DNA from: JBOGEN01 sp050743265
GTDB taxonomy: Bacteria > Actinomycetota > Actinomycetes > JBOGEN01
Assembly (NCBI GenBank): GCA_050743265.1
Contig: JBOGEN010000103.1
Location: forward strand, 1-33,924
Direction: 5' to 3'
DNA: 33,924 bases
Numbering within the stretch: position 1 is the first letter of the stretch; each line of letters begins with the position of its first letter. Positions 24,190 to 32,754 of the stretch are shown here, piece by piece. The translations under genes were made by a program, and so were the position numbers. Below the pieces are notes generated by a model. It worked only from the letters and a program-made list of their open reading frames with translations. It was not told the DNA's origin and ran no database searches.

Positions 24190-25653
24190 ATGATCTCTGT
24201 CTCGACCCTCGAGACCCCCGAGCTGGGGGACCGCAGCTACCTCGTCCACGACGGGGAGTGCGCGCTCGTGGTCGACCCCCAGCGGGACGTCGACCGCGTG
24301 CTCGAGGCGGCCGAGCGCGAGGGCGTCCGCGTCACCCACGTGGCCGAGACGCATCTACACAACGACTACGTGTCCGGCGGGCTCGCCCTCTCCCGTGCGA
24401 CCGGTGCGGCGTACCTCATGTCCGGTGCGGACGCGGTCACCCTCGACCGGCACCCGCTCGCCGACGGGGACGAGGTCGCGGTGGGCGCGCTCACCCTGCG
24501 TGCAGTCGCCACCCCGGGGCACACGCCGAACCACCTGGCGTACGTGGTGGCGGACGGAAGCGGCCTGCAGGCCGTGTTCACAGGCGGGTCTCTGCTGTAC
24601 GGCAGCGTCGGGCGTACCGACCTGATCGACCCGAGCCTCACCGAACGCCTCGCGCGCGAGCAGTTCCGCTCCGCGCGTCGGCTGGCCGACCTGCTAGACG
24701 ACGGCGTCGGCGTGTACCCGACGCACGGCTTCGGCAGCTTCTGCTCGTCCGGCCCGTCCAGCGGTGCGACGACGAGCACGATCGGCGCCGAACGGCTCGG
24801 TAACGGCGTGCTCACCGCATCCGACGAGGACGAGTACGTGCGCACGCTGCTGGCCGGCCTGACCGCGTACCCCAGCTACTACGCCCACATGGGGGCGCGG
24901 AACCGAGCCGGTGCGGCGGCCCCCGACCTCTCGCCGCCCACCCCGGTGGACCCCGCCGAGCTGCGGCGCCGCGTCCGGGCGGGGGAGTGGGTGGTGGACC
25001 TGCGCAGCCGGACGGCGTTCGCGGCGCGCCACCTCGAGGGGACCGTGAGCGTGGAGCTGGGCGACCAGTTCTCCACGTACGTCGGCTGGCTGGTGCCCTG
25101 GGGCAGCCCGGTCACGCTGGTGGGCGACACGCCGGATGCGGTCGCGGCCGCGCAGCTGCAGCTGGTGCGCATCGGCATCGACCGTCCGGCCGGTGCCGCC
25201 GTCGGGACGCCCGAGAGGCTGGCCGGGGAGCGCCCCACGCGGTCGTTCCCCACCGCCTCGTTCGCCGATCTGGCCGCGGCCCGTACGCGGGGGGAGCGGC
25301 TGACCGTGCTGGACGTCCGCCGCGGCGACGAGCGGGCGGAGGGGGTGATCGAGGGCTCCGTGCACGTGCCCCTGCCCGACCTCGTCGCCGCGGCGACGTC
25401 CCTGCCGGACGGACCGTTGTGGGTGCACTGCGCGAGCGGGTTCAGGTCGAGCATCGCGGCCAGCATCCTCGACGCGGCGGGTCTCGACGTCGTGCTGGTC
25501 GACGGCGACTTCGACGTCGCTGTCGACGAGGGTGTCGACGTGGCTGTCGATGAGGCTCTCGGCAGGAAGCGGGCCTCCCCGGTCATCCCCGACCAACCGC
25601 ACCTTGGGCATTCGTCGGACACATCGGCCGGACGAGCCCGAGACTGGGGTTGA
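24190..25653 (+). CDS. Metallo-beta-lactamase/rhodanese fusion (persulfide dioxygenase-like)
   Basis: 487 residues. The metallo-beta-lactamase domain (1-235) has ETHLHNDYVSGG (His55, His57, Asp59, Tyr60 in place of the last His), TPGHTPNH (His111) and TGGSLLYGSVGRTDL, where the usual metal-ligand Asp (TGD) is Gly133. Two rhodanese domains follow: one at about 252-340 without a catalytic Cys, and one at 355-445 with active Cys414 in HCASGFRS. ETHE1 and CstB, which oxidise persulfides, are the nearest characterised relatives, so sulfide or persulfide handling is likely. The Tyr and Gly changes are, as I remember, common in this actinobacterial subgroup. The tail after 440 has a 24-bp duplication (25509-25556). 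The ATG has GGGAG upstream. Confidence 0.87.
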   Translation: MISVSTLETPELGDRSYLVHDGECALVVDPQRDVDRVLEAAEREGVRVTHVAETHLHNDYVSGGLALSRATGAAYLMSGADAVTLDRHPLADGDEVAVGALTLRAVATPGHTPNHLAYVVADGSGLQAVFTGGSLLYGSVGRTDLIDPSLTERLAREQFRSARRLADLLDDGVGVYPTHGFGSFCSSGPSSGATTSTIGAERLGNGVLTASDEDEYVRTLLAGLTAYPSYYAHMGARNRAGAAAPDLSPPTPVDPAELRRRVRAGEWVVDLRSRTAFAARHLEGTVSVELGDQFSTYVGWLVPWGSPVTLVGDTPDAVAAAQLQLVRIGIDRPAGAAVGTPERLAGERPTRSFPTASFADLAAARTRGERLTVLDVRRGDERAEGVIEGSVHVPLPDLVAAATSLPDGPLWVHCASGFRSSIAASILDAAGLDVVLVDGDFDVAVDEGVDVAVDEALGRKRASPVIPDQPHLGHSSDTSAGRARDWG

Positions 25654-25698
25654 TGGTGCGGGGGCCGCGAGGGCCCTCGACTCAGCCTCGGGGGGCTG

Positions 25699-28437
25699 GT
25701 GACCAGCAGTCGTCCTGCCGCGACCTGGGTGGGCACGTTCGCCGTGAACGCGCTGCTCGCGGTCGGGTGCGCCGCCGTCTCCCTGCCCGCCGACGCGCTC
25801 ACCGACACGACGGAGCCTGTCGGGCTGATCCGGCCGGCCAGCGGCCTCGCGCTCGCCGCCCTGCTGATGGGCGGCCTGCGGCTGTGGCCGGGCGTGCTGG
25901 TCGGCGCTCTGGTTGCCGAGGCCGTGGCGGGAGAGCTGTGGCCGGCCGGCCCGGCGCTGGCCGCGGCGGGCGCCACTGAGGCGGTTCTCGGGGCGCTCAT
26001 CGCCGTCCGGGTGGGCGACATCGTCGGCCGGCCCGACCTCACCCGGACGCGTCAGGTGTTCGGCCTGGCCTGTGGAGCCCTCGGCGGTGCCGCGGTGGCC
26101 GGTGCGCTGGCCGCACCGGGGGTGGCATCGGTCGCCGGCGTCGACCTCGCCGACGCCGGGCAGCAGACGTTCGTCTGGGGGCTTCGGGAGGCGCTGGGCG
26201 CTGTGCTCGTGGCTCCGTTGCTGCTCGCCCTGGTGCGGATGACGCGGGGGGTCAGGGCGCGGGCGGCGGGGGGAACCCGGATCTGGCTGCCGCGCCCCTG
26301 GCTCCTCGCGGAGGCCGTGGTCCTGGCGGCGGCGTTCGGCTGTGTGCTCTGGGTGGCGTACAGCCGCGCCACGCCCGCGTACCTGCTCGTGCCGCTGCTC
26401 GTGGTGAGCGCGATCCGGTTCGGCCCGCTCGGCGGCGCGGTGTCCGCGGCCGTGGTCGGCGTCGTGCTCCTGCGTGCCGTCGAGGAGGGCGCGGGGCCGT
26501 ACGCGAGCCTCGACGAGCTCAGCGGGTTCACGCACACCGCGGTGTTCCTCGTGTTGTTCGGGACGGGCTCGCTGCTCGTCCAGGCCGGGTACCGGGAGCG
26601 GTCCCTCGCGATGCGCGCGCTGAGCGACCAGGCGGACGAGCTCGTGCACGCGAACACCGACCTTGGCGCGTCCAACACCGACCTGGCCGGGCGGACGGCC
26701 GAGCTGGAACGCGCGTACGCCGACCTCGCCCGCAGCGAGGAGAGGTTCCGGCTCACGTTCGACCACGCGCCGGTGGGCGTCCTGCTCACCTCGCTGTCGG
26801 GGGAGTGCGTCCGCGCGAACGCCGCCTTCTGCACGATCGCCGGACGGACCCAGGACCAGCTCCTCGGGTCGGTCACCGAGCAGCAGGTGCACCCCGAGGA
26901 CCGCGCGCTCGCCTCCGCCACCCGCGAGGAGCTGCTGGCCAGCCCGCGCGAGGCACAGGGCTGGGAGATGCGCTTCCTGCGTCCGGACGGCACCTCGGTG
27001 TGGGGCAAGGTCAACGGCGCGGTCGAGCACGACGACATCGGTCAGCCGCTCTACCTGCTCTACCTCGTCGAGGACGTGAGCGAGCGCAAGCAGGCCGAGG
27101 TACGCCTCGCGCACATGGCGTTCCACGACGCGCTCACCGAGCTGCCGAACCGGGCGCTGCTGCGGGACCGCCTGGAGATGGCCCTGCGCAAGCTGAGCCG
27201 CGAGCCGGGCCTGCTCGCCGTCCTGTTCAGCGACCTGGACCGGTTCAAGGTCATCAACGACACGATGGGCCACGACATCGGGGACCGGCTGCTCGTGGCT
27301 GTGGCGTCCCGGTTGCGTGGCGCGCTGCGGCCGGGGGACACGGTGGCCCGCTTCGGCGGGGACGAGTTCGTCGTGCTGGCCGAAGGCCTGCCGGACGAGG
27401 CCGCGGTGGCCGAGCTCGCCGGCCGTCTGCACGCCGCGCTGGGGTCGTCGTTCATGGTCGGGGGACGCGAGCTGACGGTCGGTGCGAGCATCGGCGTCGC
27501 CCTGGGCCGCTCGCCCGACCAGCGCCCCGAGGACCTCATCCAGGACGCGGACGCCGCGATGTACCTGGCCAAGTCCGGGGGCAGCAGCCGCACCGCCTTC
27601 TTCGGCGAGGAGATGCGCACGCGTCTCACCCGGCGGTTCGACCTCGAGGCCGGGTTGCGCCGCGCGCTCGAGAGCGGCGGGCTCGCGCTGCATTACCAGC
27701 CGCAGGTGTCCCTCGTCGACGGGCACGTGGCCGGCGTGGAGGCGCTGCTGCGTTGCACGGACGAGCGGTGGCGGGCGTTGCCGATCCCCGAGATCATCGC
27801 GGTGGCAGAGGAGACGGGGCTGATCGTGCCGATCGGCTCCTGGGTCATCCGCGAGGCCTGCGGCCAGCTCGTCCGGTGGGACACACAGGGACCGCACCGG
27901 CCCGTCGCGACGGTGTCGGTGAACCTCTCGCCGTACCAGGTGGTGCGCAGCGACCTCGTCGACGAGGTGCGCGACGTGCTCGCCGAGACCGGCGTCGAGC
28001 CGGGACGGCTGTGCGTGGAGGTCACCGAGTCGGCGCTGCTCGTCGACCTGGACGCGGCGGTGACCACGCTGGACGGGCTGCACCGGCTCGGCGTCCGGAT
28101 CGCCCTGGACGACTTCGGCACCGGGTACTCGTCGCTGTCCTACCTGAAGCGGCTGCCGATCGACGTCCTCAAGATCGACCGGAGCTTCGTGGCCACGCTG
28201 GGGACGGACTCGTCGGATGCGGCGATCGTGGACGCCGTCGTCGTGATGGCCCACCGGCTCGGCATCACCACCGTCGGCGAGGGCGTGGAGACGGCGGAGC
28301 AGCTGCGCGCGCTGGTCAACTCCGGGTCCGACCACGGCCAGGGCTACCTCCTGTCCCGTCCGGTGGAGGCGTACCGCGTGATCGACCTGGTGTCTCGCCT
28401 CGAGGACCACGCGGAGGCGCAGCACGGCGTCCGGTGA
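25699..28437 (+). CDS. MASE1-PAS-GGDEF-EAL cyclic-di-GMP signalling protein
   Basis: 912 residues. Eight or so membrane helices (1-310) resemble the MASE1 sensor; a short coiled segment with TDLGASNTDLAGRTAELERAY-type repeats (about 320-345) leads to a PAS domain (345-470), a GGDEF domain (about 475-635) and an EAL domain (about 645-900). GGDEF is intact at 553-557, with the inhibitory RxxD site RPGD (544-547) exactly five residues before it. EAL is intact at 681-683 and DDFGTGYS at 804-811. The protein may therefore both make and break cyclic-di-GMP, switched by a membrane or PAS signal. The GTG at 25699 follows GGGGGG and gives the proper first helix. Confidence 0.92.
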   Translation: MTSSRPAATWVGTFAVNALLAVGCAAVSLPADALTDTTEPVGLIRPASGLALAALLMGGLRLWPGVLVGALVAEAVAGELWPAGPALAAAGATEAVLGALIAVRVGDIVGRPDLTRTRQVFGLACGALGGAAVAGALAAPGVASVAGVDLADAGQQTFVWGLREALGAVLVAPLLLALVRMTRGVRARAAGGTRIWLPRPWLLAEAVVLAAAFGCVLWVAYSRATPAYLLVPLLVVSAIRFGPLGGAVSAAVVGVVLLRAVEEGAGPYASLDELSGFTHTAVFLVLFGTGSLLVQAGYRERSLAMRALSDQADELVHANTDLGASNTDLAGRTAELERAYADLARSEERFRLTFDHAPVGVLLTSLSGECVRANAAFCTIAGRTQDQLLGSVTEQQVHPEDRALASATREELLASPREAQGWEMRFLRPDGTSVWGKVNGAVEHDDIGQPLYLLYLVEDVSERKQAEVRLAHMAFHDALTELPNRALLRDRLEMALRKLSREPGLLAVLFSDLDRFKVINDTMGHDIGDRLLVAVASRLRGALRPGDTVARFGGDEFVVLAEGLPDEAAVAELAGRLHAALGSSFMVGGRELTVGASIGVALGRSPDQRPEDLIQDADAAMYLAKSGGSSRTAFFGEEMRTRLTRRFDLEAGLRRALESGGLALHYQPQVSLVDGHVAGVEALLRCTDERWRALPIPEIIAVAEETGLIVPIGSWVIREACGQLVRWDTQGPHRPVATVSVNLSPYQVVRSDLVDEVRDVLAETGVEPGRLCVEVTESALLVDLDAAVTTLDGLHRLGVRIALDDFGTGYSSLSYLKRLPIDVLKIDRSFVATLGTDSSDAAIVDAVVVMAHRLGITTVGEGVETAEQLRALVNSGSDHGQGYLLSRPVEAYRVIDLVSRLEDHAEAQHGVR

Positions 28438-28449
28438 GGGTCGGAGGGG

Positions 28450-28479
28450 TTGGTGATCCGCCACCCGTCCGGGCACAGT
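28450..28479 (+). promoter_or_regulatory. Promoter for a leaderless XdhC-like transcript
   Basis: TTGGTG (28450-28455), 18 bp and CACAGT (28474-28479) precede the GTG at 28486 by 6 nt, a leaderless arrangement. An alternative GTG at 28453 has GGAGGGG before it, so translation from a read-through mRNA is also possible. Confidence 0.4.
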
Positions 28480-28485
28480 GGGGTC

Positions 28486-29076
28486 GTGAGCGAGCACCTG
28501 AGCGAGCACCGGCACGACCCCACGTCCGACCCCGCGTGCGCGATGGCCCACGGTGACCTGCCCCCGGCCGAGGACGGACGCGTGCTCGTCGCCGTCTTCG
28601 CCTCCCCGGTCGCCCGGGACCTGCTGCACTTCGGGCGCCACCTCGGCTACCGGACCGTCCTGCTCGAGCCGGAGCCGTCAGCGGCGACCGGCCGCGCGCA
28701 GGGCACGGCGGACGCCGCCGACACGGTCGCCTCGTCCGTGTCGCCCGATCTGTTCGGGGGACAGGCCGACGTGGTCGTCACCGACCACGACCGTCCCGAG
28801 CTGGGGGACGTGCTCGCTGCCGTGCTCGCCGAGCAGACCCGGTGGGTGGGCGTGATGGGCAGCCCGCGTCATACCGCCCCGCACGTGGCGGCGCTGCGCG
28901 AGCGCGGGGTCGCCGAGGCCGACGTCGCCCGCGTCCACCGGCCCATCGGGCTCAACATCGGGTCGCACTCGCCGGCCGAGATCGCGGTCGCCACACTCGC
29001 CGGGCTGCTCGCCGACCGCAACGGGCGTCCCGGGGGCTTCGCGCACTCCCCGCCCGCCGAGGCCGTACGCGCGTAG
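28486..29076 (+). CDS. XdhC-like Rossmann protein (C-terminal domain type)
   Basis: 196 residues. After a His/Asp-rich lead (residues 1-30) comes the XdhC C-terminal domain: VLVAVFASPVARDLLHFGRHLGYRT as a nucleotide-binding unit (about 37-61), VVVTDHDRPELGDVL, WVGVMGSPRHTAPH and RVHRPIGLNIGSHSPAEIAVATLAGLLA. XdhC proteins load sulfurated molybdenum cofactor into xanthine dehydrogenase and related enzymes. The N-terminal CxxG-type XdhC domain is lacking and no molybdoenzyme is nearby, so a stand-alone NAD-binding role is possible. Two starts are plausible, 28486 (leaderless) and 28453 (with a ribosome site). It converges on the exporter gene with 11 bp between stops. Confidence 0.82.
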   Translation: MSEHLSEHRHDPTSDPACAMAHGDLPPAEDGRVLVAVFASPVARDLLHFGRHLGYRTVLLEPEPSAATGRAQGTADAADTVASSVSPDLFGGQADVVVTDHDRPELGDVLAAVLAEQTRWVGVMGSPRHTAPHVAALRERGVAEADVARVHRPIGLNIGSHSPAEIAVATLAGLLADRNGRPGGFAHSPPAEAVRA

Positions 29077-29087
29077 GGCGCAGGAAC

Positions 29088-30533
29088 TCACGCCCCTGCG
29101 GGCGTGTCCTCGTCGTCCTCGTCCCGCCAGCGCAGCGGCCCTGCCAGCCGGGGCCCTGAGATGCCGCGCTCGAACCGGTGGACGTGGCTGCGCGAGGGCT
29201 GCACGAGGTACTCGCCGAGGATCGCGCCGGCGGCCAGGGCCATCCCGATCGCCACCGCCTGCACGAGCATGACCATGCCGACGAACGGCGTGCTCTCCGC
29301 GAGGGCGAACATGCCGCGGTAGATGGTGAGGCCGGGCAGCAGCGGCACGATGCCGGCGGCGACGAGCACGAGTGGGGGGACCTGCTGGCGCCGGGACAGG
29401 ACGAACGCGGACACGCCCACGAACGTGGACGCCGCGCCGGTGGCGAGTGCGTGCGCGGCCCCGGCGGTCTGCAGCACCTGGAACACGCCCCAGCCGAGTC
29501 CTCCGGTCACGAAGATGGACGGGACCAGACGCCGCGGGGAGTACGTGGACAGCGCGTAGAACACCGAGGCCCCGCCCGCGGCCAGCACCTGCAGGGGGAT
29601 CGCCGAGAACGAGACCGACGGCTCCGCCACCGACACGGACACTCCCTGCGACACCGCGACGGACAGCGCGACGCCGACTCCGGCGATGATTCCGGCGGTC
29701 AGGACGAGCACCTCCATCGCGCGGGCACCGGCGGTCACGAGGTAGCCCGTGATCGCGTCGTGCACGCACCCGACCAGCGCCACCCCGGGGAGCAACAGGA
29801 TGATGCCGCCGGCGACCACGATCGAGCTGGACAGCGGGACGCCGACCGCGACGAGCAGCGCTGCCGTGCTGGTCGCGATCGCCGCGCCGAACGCGTGCTG
29901 GAAGAACTGCGGGACGCTGCGCAGCGACAGCCGGTGACTCACCCGGTCGACCACGACGGTGATGCACGCGCCGACCGCCGCCGCGAGCGGCCCGCCGCCG
30001 AGCGAGGCGATGAGGCAGGCCGCCATGCCCAGGAGAAAGACGGTCGTGGCCCACCGGGGGTACGGGTGCGGGGCGTGCCGGATCACGTCCAGCCGCGCGG
30101 ACGCCGCGTCGGGGGCCACCCGGCCGCGCATGAGGTCGGCGACGAGGTTGTGCACCTCGGTGACCCGCGTGTAGTCCAGCGAGCGGCGCCGCACGGTCCG
30201 CATCGCGGTGACCGGCGCCACCTCGGCGGTGCGGACGTACGAGACCGCGATCGTCGTGAAGGTCACGTCGACCTCGACCCGCTCCAGGCCGCACGCGTTG
30301 GCCGCCGCCATCACAGTGGCGGTGACGTCGGACGCGCCGGCCCCGCCGGCGAGCAGCACCTCCCCGGCCCGCAGGGCCAGGTTGAGGACCCGGTACGCCT
30401 GCCTCTCGTCGGGCTCGGGCAGGTGGACCGGCTCGGCGGAGTAGCGACCCGGGCGGTGCCGGCGCCGGACCATGCCGGTCGCGCGGGCCTGGATGCTGGC
30501 GCGATAGCGGCCTGGGCGGTCCGGCTGGGGCAT
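29088..30533 (-). CDS. thrE: ThrE-family threonine/serine exporter-like membrane protein
   Basis: 481 residues. The N-terminal soluble region (1-125) has EVLLAGGAGASDVTATVMAAANACGL, typical of the ThrE_1 (DUF1212) domain, followed by about ten transmembrane helices that finish in a second, shorter helical domain (ThrE_2-like, about 320-455) with LPLLPGLTIYRGMF. The founding member exports threonine and serine from Corynebacterium. Both halves, usually one or two proteins, are fused here as in ThrE itself. The ATG at 30533 has AGGGGG almost adjoining it, so spacing is poor and the start is tentative. The C-terminal tail is acidic. It is divergent from the mycothiol-type enzyme. Confidence 0.85.
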   Translation of the reverse strand: MPQPDRPGRYRASIQARATGMVRRRHRPGRYSAEPVHLPEPDERQAYRVLNLALRAGEVLLAGGAGASDVTATVMAAANACGLERVEVDVTFTTIAVSYVRTAEVAPVTAMRTVRRRSLDYTRVTEVHNLVADLMRGRVAPDAASARLDVIRHAPHPYPRWATTVFLLGMAACLIASLGGGPLAAAVGACITVVVDRVSHRLSLRSVPQFFQHAFGAAIATSTAALLVAVGVPLSSSIVVAGGIILLLPGVALVGCVHDAITGYLVTAGARAMEVLVLTAGIIAGVGVALSVAVSQGVSVSVAEPSVSFSAIPLQVLAAGGASVFYALSTYSPRRLVPSIFVTGGLGWGVFQVLQTAGAAHALATGAASTFVGVSAFVLSRRQQVPPLVLVAAGIVPLLPGLTIYRGMFALAESTPFVGMVMLVQAVAIGMALAAGAILGEYLVQPSRSHVHRFERGISGPRLAGPLRWRDEDDEDTPAGA

Positions 30534-30620
30534 ACCCCCTGCGTACCTTCCCGGAGGTCGCGGCATGCGTGCGGGGGCGGTCTGCCCGTCGGCCGTTCCG
30601 GTGACACGCCTCCCCGGGTG

Positions 30621-30649
30621 CTGACGTGCGGGCCGCGTGGGGGCATGCT
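30621..30649 (+). promoter_or_regulatory. Promoter candidate for the mycothiol-type enzyme
   Basis: CTGACG (30621-30626), 17 bp and CATGCT (30644-30649), about 38 nt before the ATG at 30688. Match to a housekeeping promoter is moderate. Confidence 0.3.
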
Positions 30650-30687
30650 GCACGGGTAGCGCCGAGAACGGGGGTTCAGGAGGCCGG

Positions 30688-31395
30688 ATGCCGGCGGATG
30701 CCCACGTTCTGGACGACCTCGACCCCTTCGACCTGCTCGACCTGGAGAGCGCCCGCCTGGACGCGTACCTGTCGTGGCTCTCCCCCGAGTCCTGGTCGCA
30801 TTCGACGAGATGCGCCTCCTGGACGGTCCGGGACGTGCTCGCCCACCTGGCGAGCCTCGAGGAGTACAACCGGTCCTGCCTCGACGACACGGTCGGTGCG
30901 CTGGTCGCGCGGGCGTACGAGGCCGGTGTGGCCGACATGGACGGCTTCAACGCCTGGGGCATCAAGCAGCGGGAGCACCTGAGCTCACACGACCTGCTGA
31001 CGCGCTGGCGCGCGGACAACGTCTCCTACCGGCGCCGGGCCCGTGACCGCGGCCGGGACGGTTGGCTGAGCACGGCCGCTGGGTCCTACCCGGTCGGGCT
31101 GCAGGTGTTCTACCTGGCGAGCGAGTACGCCACGCACGCCGACGACGTCGGGGCACCGGTCGGGCCCGAGGAGCAGGCCGAGCGAACCTGGTGGCGGGCG
31201 CGCTTCACCCGGTACGCGGTCCGCGAGTACGAGCGCCCCGCCCGGATCTACTGGCGCGACGGGCAGAACCTCGTCCAGGCCAACGGCGAGGAGGTCGTCC
31301 TCTCGGACGCCCAGCTCGTCGAGGCCGCCGTGGGGCGGCTGTCCCGGTACGAGGTGTCGCCGCGGATCCTCTCCGCCCTGATCTGCCTGGCGTGA
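30688..31395 (+). CDS. Mycothiol-dependent maleylpyruvate isomerase-family (DinB-like) protein
   Basis: 235 residues of the TIGR03083/DinB-like fold. The metal ligands appear as His53 (VLAHL), Glu146 and His150 (SEYATHADD), nearly the same numbers as the His52/Glu144/His148 zinc site I recall for the Corynebacterium enzyme. WTVRDVLAHLASLEEYN is the family signature. The family uses mycothiol for isomerisation or conjugation, but most members have no known substrate. The ATG has a perfect AGGAGG seven nt upstream. No aromatic catabolism genes are near, so maleylpyruvate isomerase activity cannot be claimed. Confidence 0.87.
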   Translation: MPADAHVLDDLDPFDLLDLESARLDAYLSWLSPESWSHSTRCASWTVRDVLAHLASLEEYNRSCLDDTVGALVARAYEAGVADMDGFNAWGIKQREHLSSHDLLTRWRADNVSYRRRARDRGRDGWLSTAAGSYPVGLQVFYLASEYATHADDVGAPVGPEEQAERTWWRARFTRYAVREYERPARIYWRDGQNLVQANGEEVVLSDAQLVEAAVGRLSRYEVSPRILSALICLA

Positions 31396-31653
31396 GCACC
31401 GGGGGTCGCCCGACGTGAGCCCCGGGGCGCGGCCTGAGCCCGAGCCCCAGGGCACGGCCTGGGCCTGAGCCACCCGGCGACGCCGCGTCCGTCTCGTGGC
31501 CGTTCGGAGGTGGGCCCTCGTCCGTTCGGCCCGAGTGCGGCGCCGACCCGGCGGTGCGCCCCGGTTCGGCCCGTCCGCTCCCGCGCTCGTCCCTACGGTG
31601 GCGTTCTGATCACGGACCGTCGTCGGGGCCGGTCCTTCGTGGAGAGGGAGTCC
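31396..31653. other. GC-rich gap with an imperfect tandem repeat
   Basis: 258 bp without a supported gene. Two imperfect 25-bp copies of a GAGCCCC(G/A)GGGC(G/A)CGGCCTG unit start at 31417 and 31442 and can form hairpins, possibly the terminator of the upstream gene. TACGGT near 31595 might be a -10 for the deacetylase. Confidence 0.4.
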
Positions 31654-32355
31654 ATGCGGGTGTCCCGGCGGCTGCTGCGCGCGGCGGCATGCGCGACCTT
31701 CACGTTCCCTCTGCTGCTCGCGTCCCCTGCGGGCGCTGCGACAGGCTGGTCCGTCCCGACCTGCGGCGGAACCGGGGGCCGAGTGCTTCTCACCTTCGAC
31801 GACTGGGCGTACGGCCACCCCACCAAGATCCTCGCGTTCGCCCGGGAGCTGAAGGAGCGGAACGTGGGCGCGGTGTTCTTCCCCGTCCGCGAGTTCTCAG
31901 TGGCCTACCAGCGGCAGACCGGGGTGTCACTGCTCGACAAGGTGCGAGCCAAGGGCATGTGGGTGGGCAACCACACCTGGTCGCACGTGAACCTGAACAC
32001 GGCCTCGAGCTCCACCGTGCGCTACCAGATCCGGCACGGCGTCCAGGGCGGGTACCTGCGCCCGCCGTATGGCGCGTACAACGACCGCGTCCGGACGATC
32101 GCGCGGGACCTCGATCACCGTCTGTGCACCTGGACGATCGACACGGGCGACTGGCAGGGGTACTCGGCGTCCCGGATCCGGACGAGTGTGCGGGAGAAGT
32201 CCCGCGCGGGGAGCGTCGTGCTCATGCACCTGCAGACCCACTCGTACGACGCGCTGCCCGGAATCATCAGGGACGTGCGCGCAAAGGGGCTTCAGCTGTG
32301 CCGCCCCGCGTCCGGGCGCACCAAGATGAGGATTCCGTACCCGATCCCCTGCTGA
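31654..32355 (+). CDS. Secreted polysaccharide deacetylase (NodB domain)
   Basis: 233 residues. A signal peptide (MRVSRRLLRAAACATFTFPLL..., cleavage near PAGAA at 25-29) is followed by a NodB domain. Motif 1 TFDD (47-50) gives Asp49/Asp50, motif 2 HTWSH gives His107/His111 for the metal, motif 3 is RPPYG (136-140), motif 4 DTGDW (163-167) and motif 5 LMHLQTH (190-196) with His192. All catalytic residues are present. The family removes acetyl groups from peptidoglycan, chitin or similar polymers outside the cell. The ATG follows GAGAGGGAG. It is followed by the rpfB gene, so cell-wall remodelling is a shared theme, although each gene seems to have its own promoter. Confidence 0.92.
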   Translation: MRVSRRLLRAAACATFTFPLLLASPAGAATGWSVPTCGGTGGRVLLTFDDWAYGHPTKILAFARELKERNVGAVFFPVREFSVAYQRQTGVSLLDKVRAKGMWVGNHTWSHVNLNTASSSTVRYQIRHGVQGGYLRPPYGAYNDRVRTIARDLDHRLCTWTIDTGDWQGYSASRIRTSVREKSRAGSVVLMHLQTHSYDALPGIIRDVRAKGLQLCRPASGRTKMRIPYPIPC

Positions 32356-32754
32356 GCGTGTGCGAATTCTCGGCCGCTTCCTGCTCGACACCCGGACTCT
32401 TCCTGACAGGTTATTGTCCGAAATGTCGTCTTCTCGACCGGGCGCACCCAATCCGTACCCGTCCTTGAGTTCCTGGCCGCGGACGGGCTTGCTGGACGTG
32501 CGCAGGCACTCTCGCTAGCGGGCAGAAAAGGATCAACGATCCAGGTCACGCGAGGGAGAACGAGGGCCTTTGCCGGGAATTTACCGGTTTTGGCTTTTCC
32601 ACCCGAGGGGATATAGCGTCTGCCACTCGCAATAGCCGGGGTCGGGCACCCCGGGGCGCAGGGGGAGCGCTGCGATCTTCAGAAATCCTACGCAGTGACT
32701 CTCGCGCGCCCGCCGGCGGGCCCCGTGCCCGGGACCTTCGAAGACTGGAGTCCC
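32356..32754 (+). other. Long leader and promoter region of rpfB
   Basis: About 400 bp, less GC-rich than its surroundings near 32525-32620 (AAAAGG, GGGAATTTACCGG, GGCTTTTCC). It has small hairpins GGATC-AAC-GATCC near 32530 and CCGGGGT/ACCCCGG (32636-32654), the latter in the presumed leader. I looked for the cyclic-di-AMP (ydaO) riboswitch that precedes rpf genes in some actinobacteria and did not find its conserved cores. Confidence 0.4.
32589..32617 (+). promoter_or_regulatory. Promoter candidate for rpfB
   Basis: TTTGGC (32589-32594), 17 bp and TATAGC (32612-32617), in the least GC-rich part of the gap. The transcript would begin about 130 nt before the gene. Confidence 0.4.

Noticed and set aside
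24694..28641. 1315-codon open frame on the minus strand
   Set aside because: It lies antisense to the MBL-rhodanese and GGDEF-EAL genes, has Arg/Gln/His-rich low-complexity content and no domain; it is a shadow of high-GC coding DNA.
32356..32754. Cyclic-di-AMP riboswitch before rpfB
   Set aside because: Expected from family knowledge, but the conserved GGGGGACC-like and GGGTGAATC-like cores are absent by eye.
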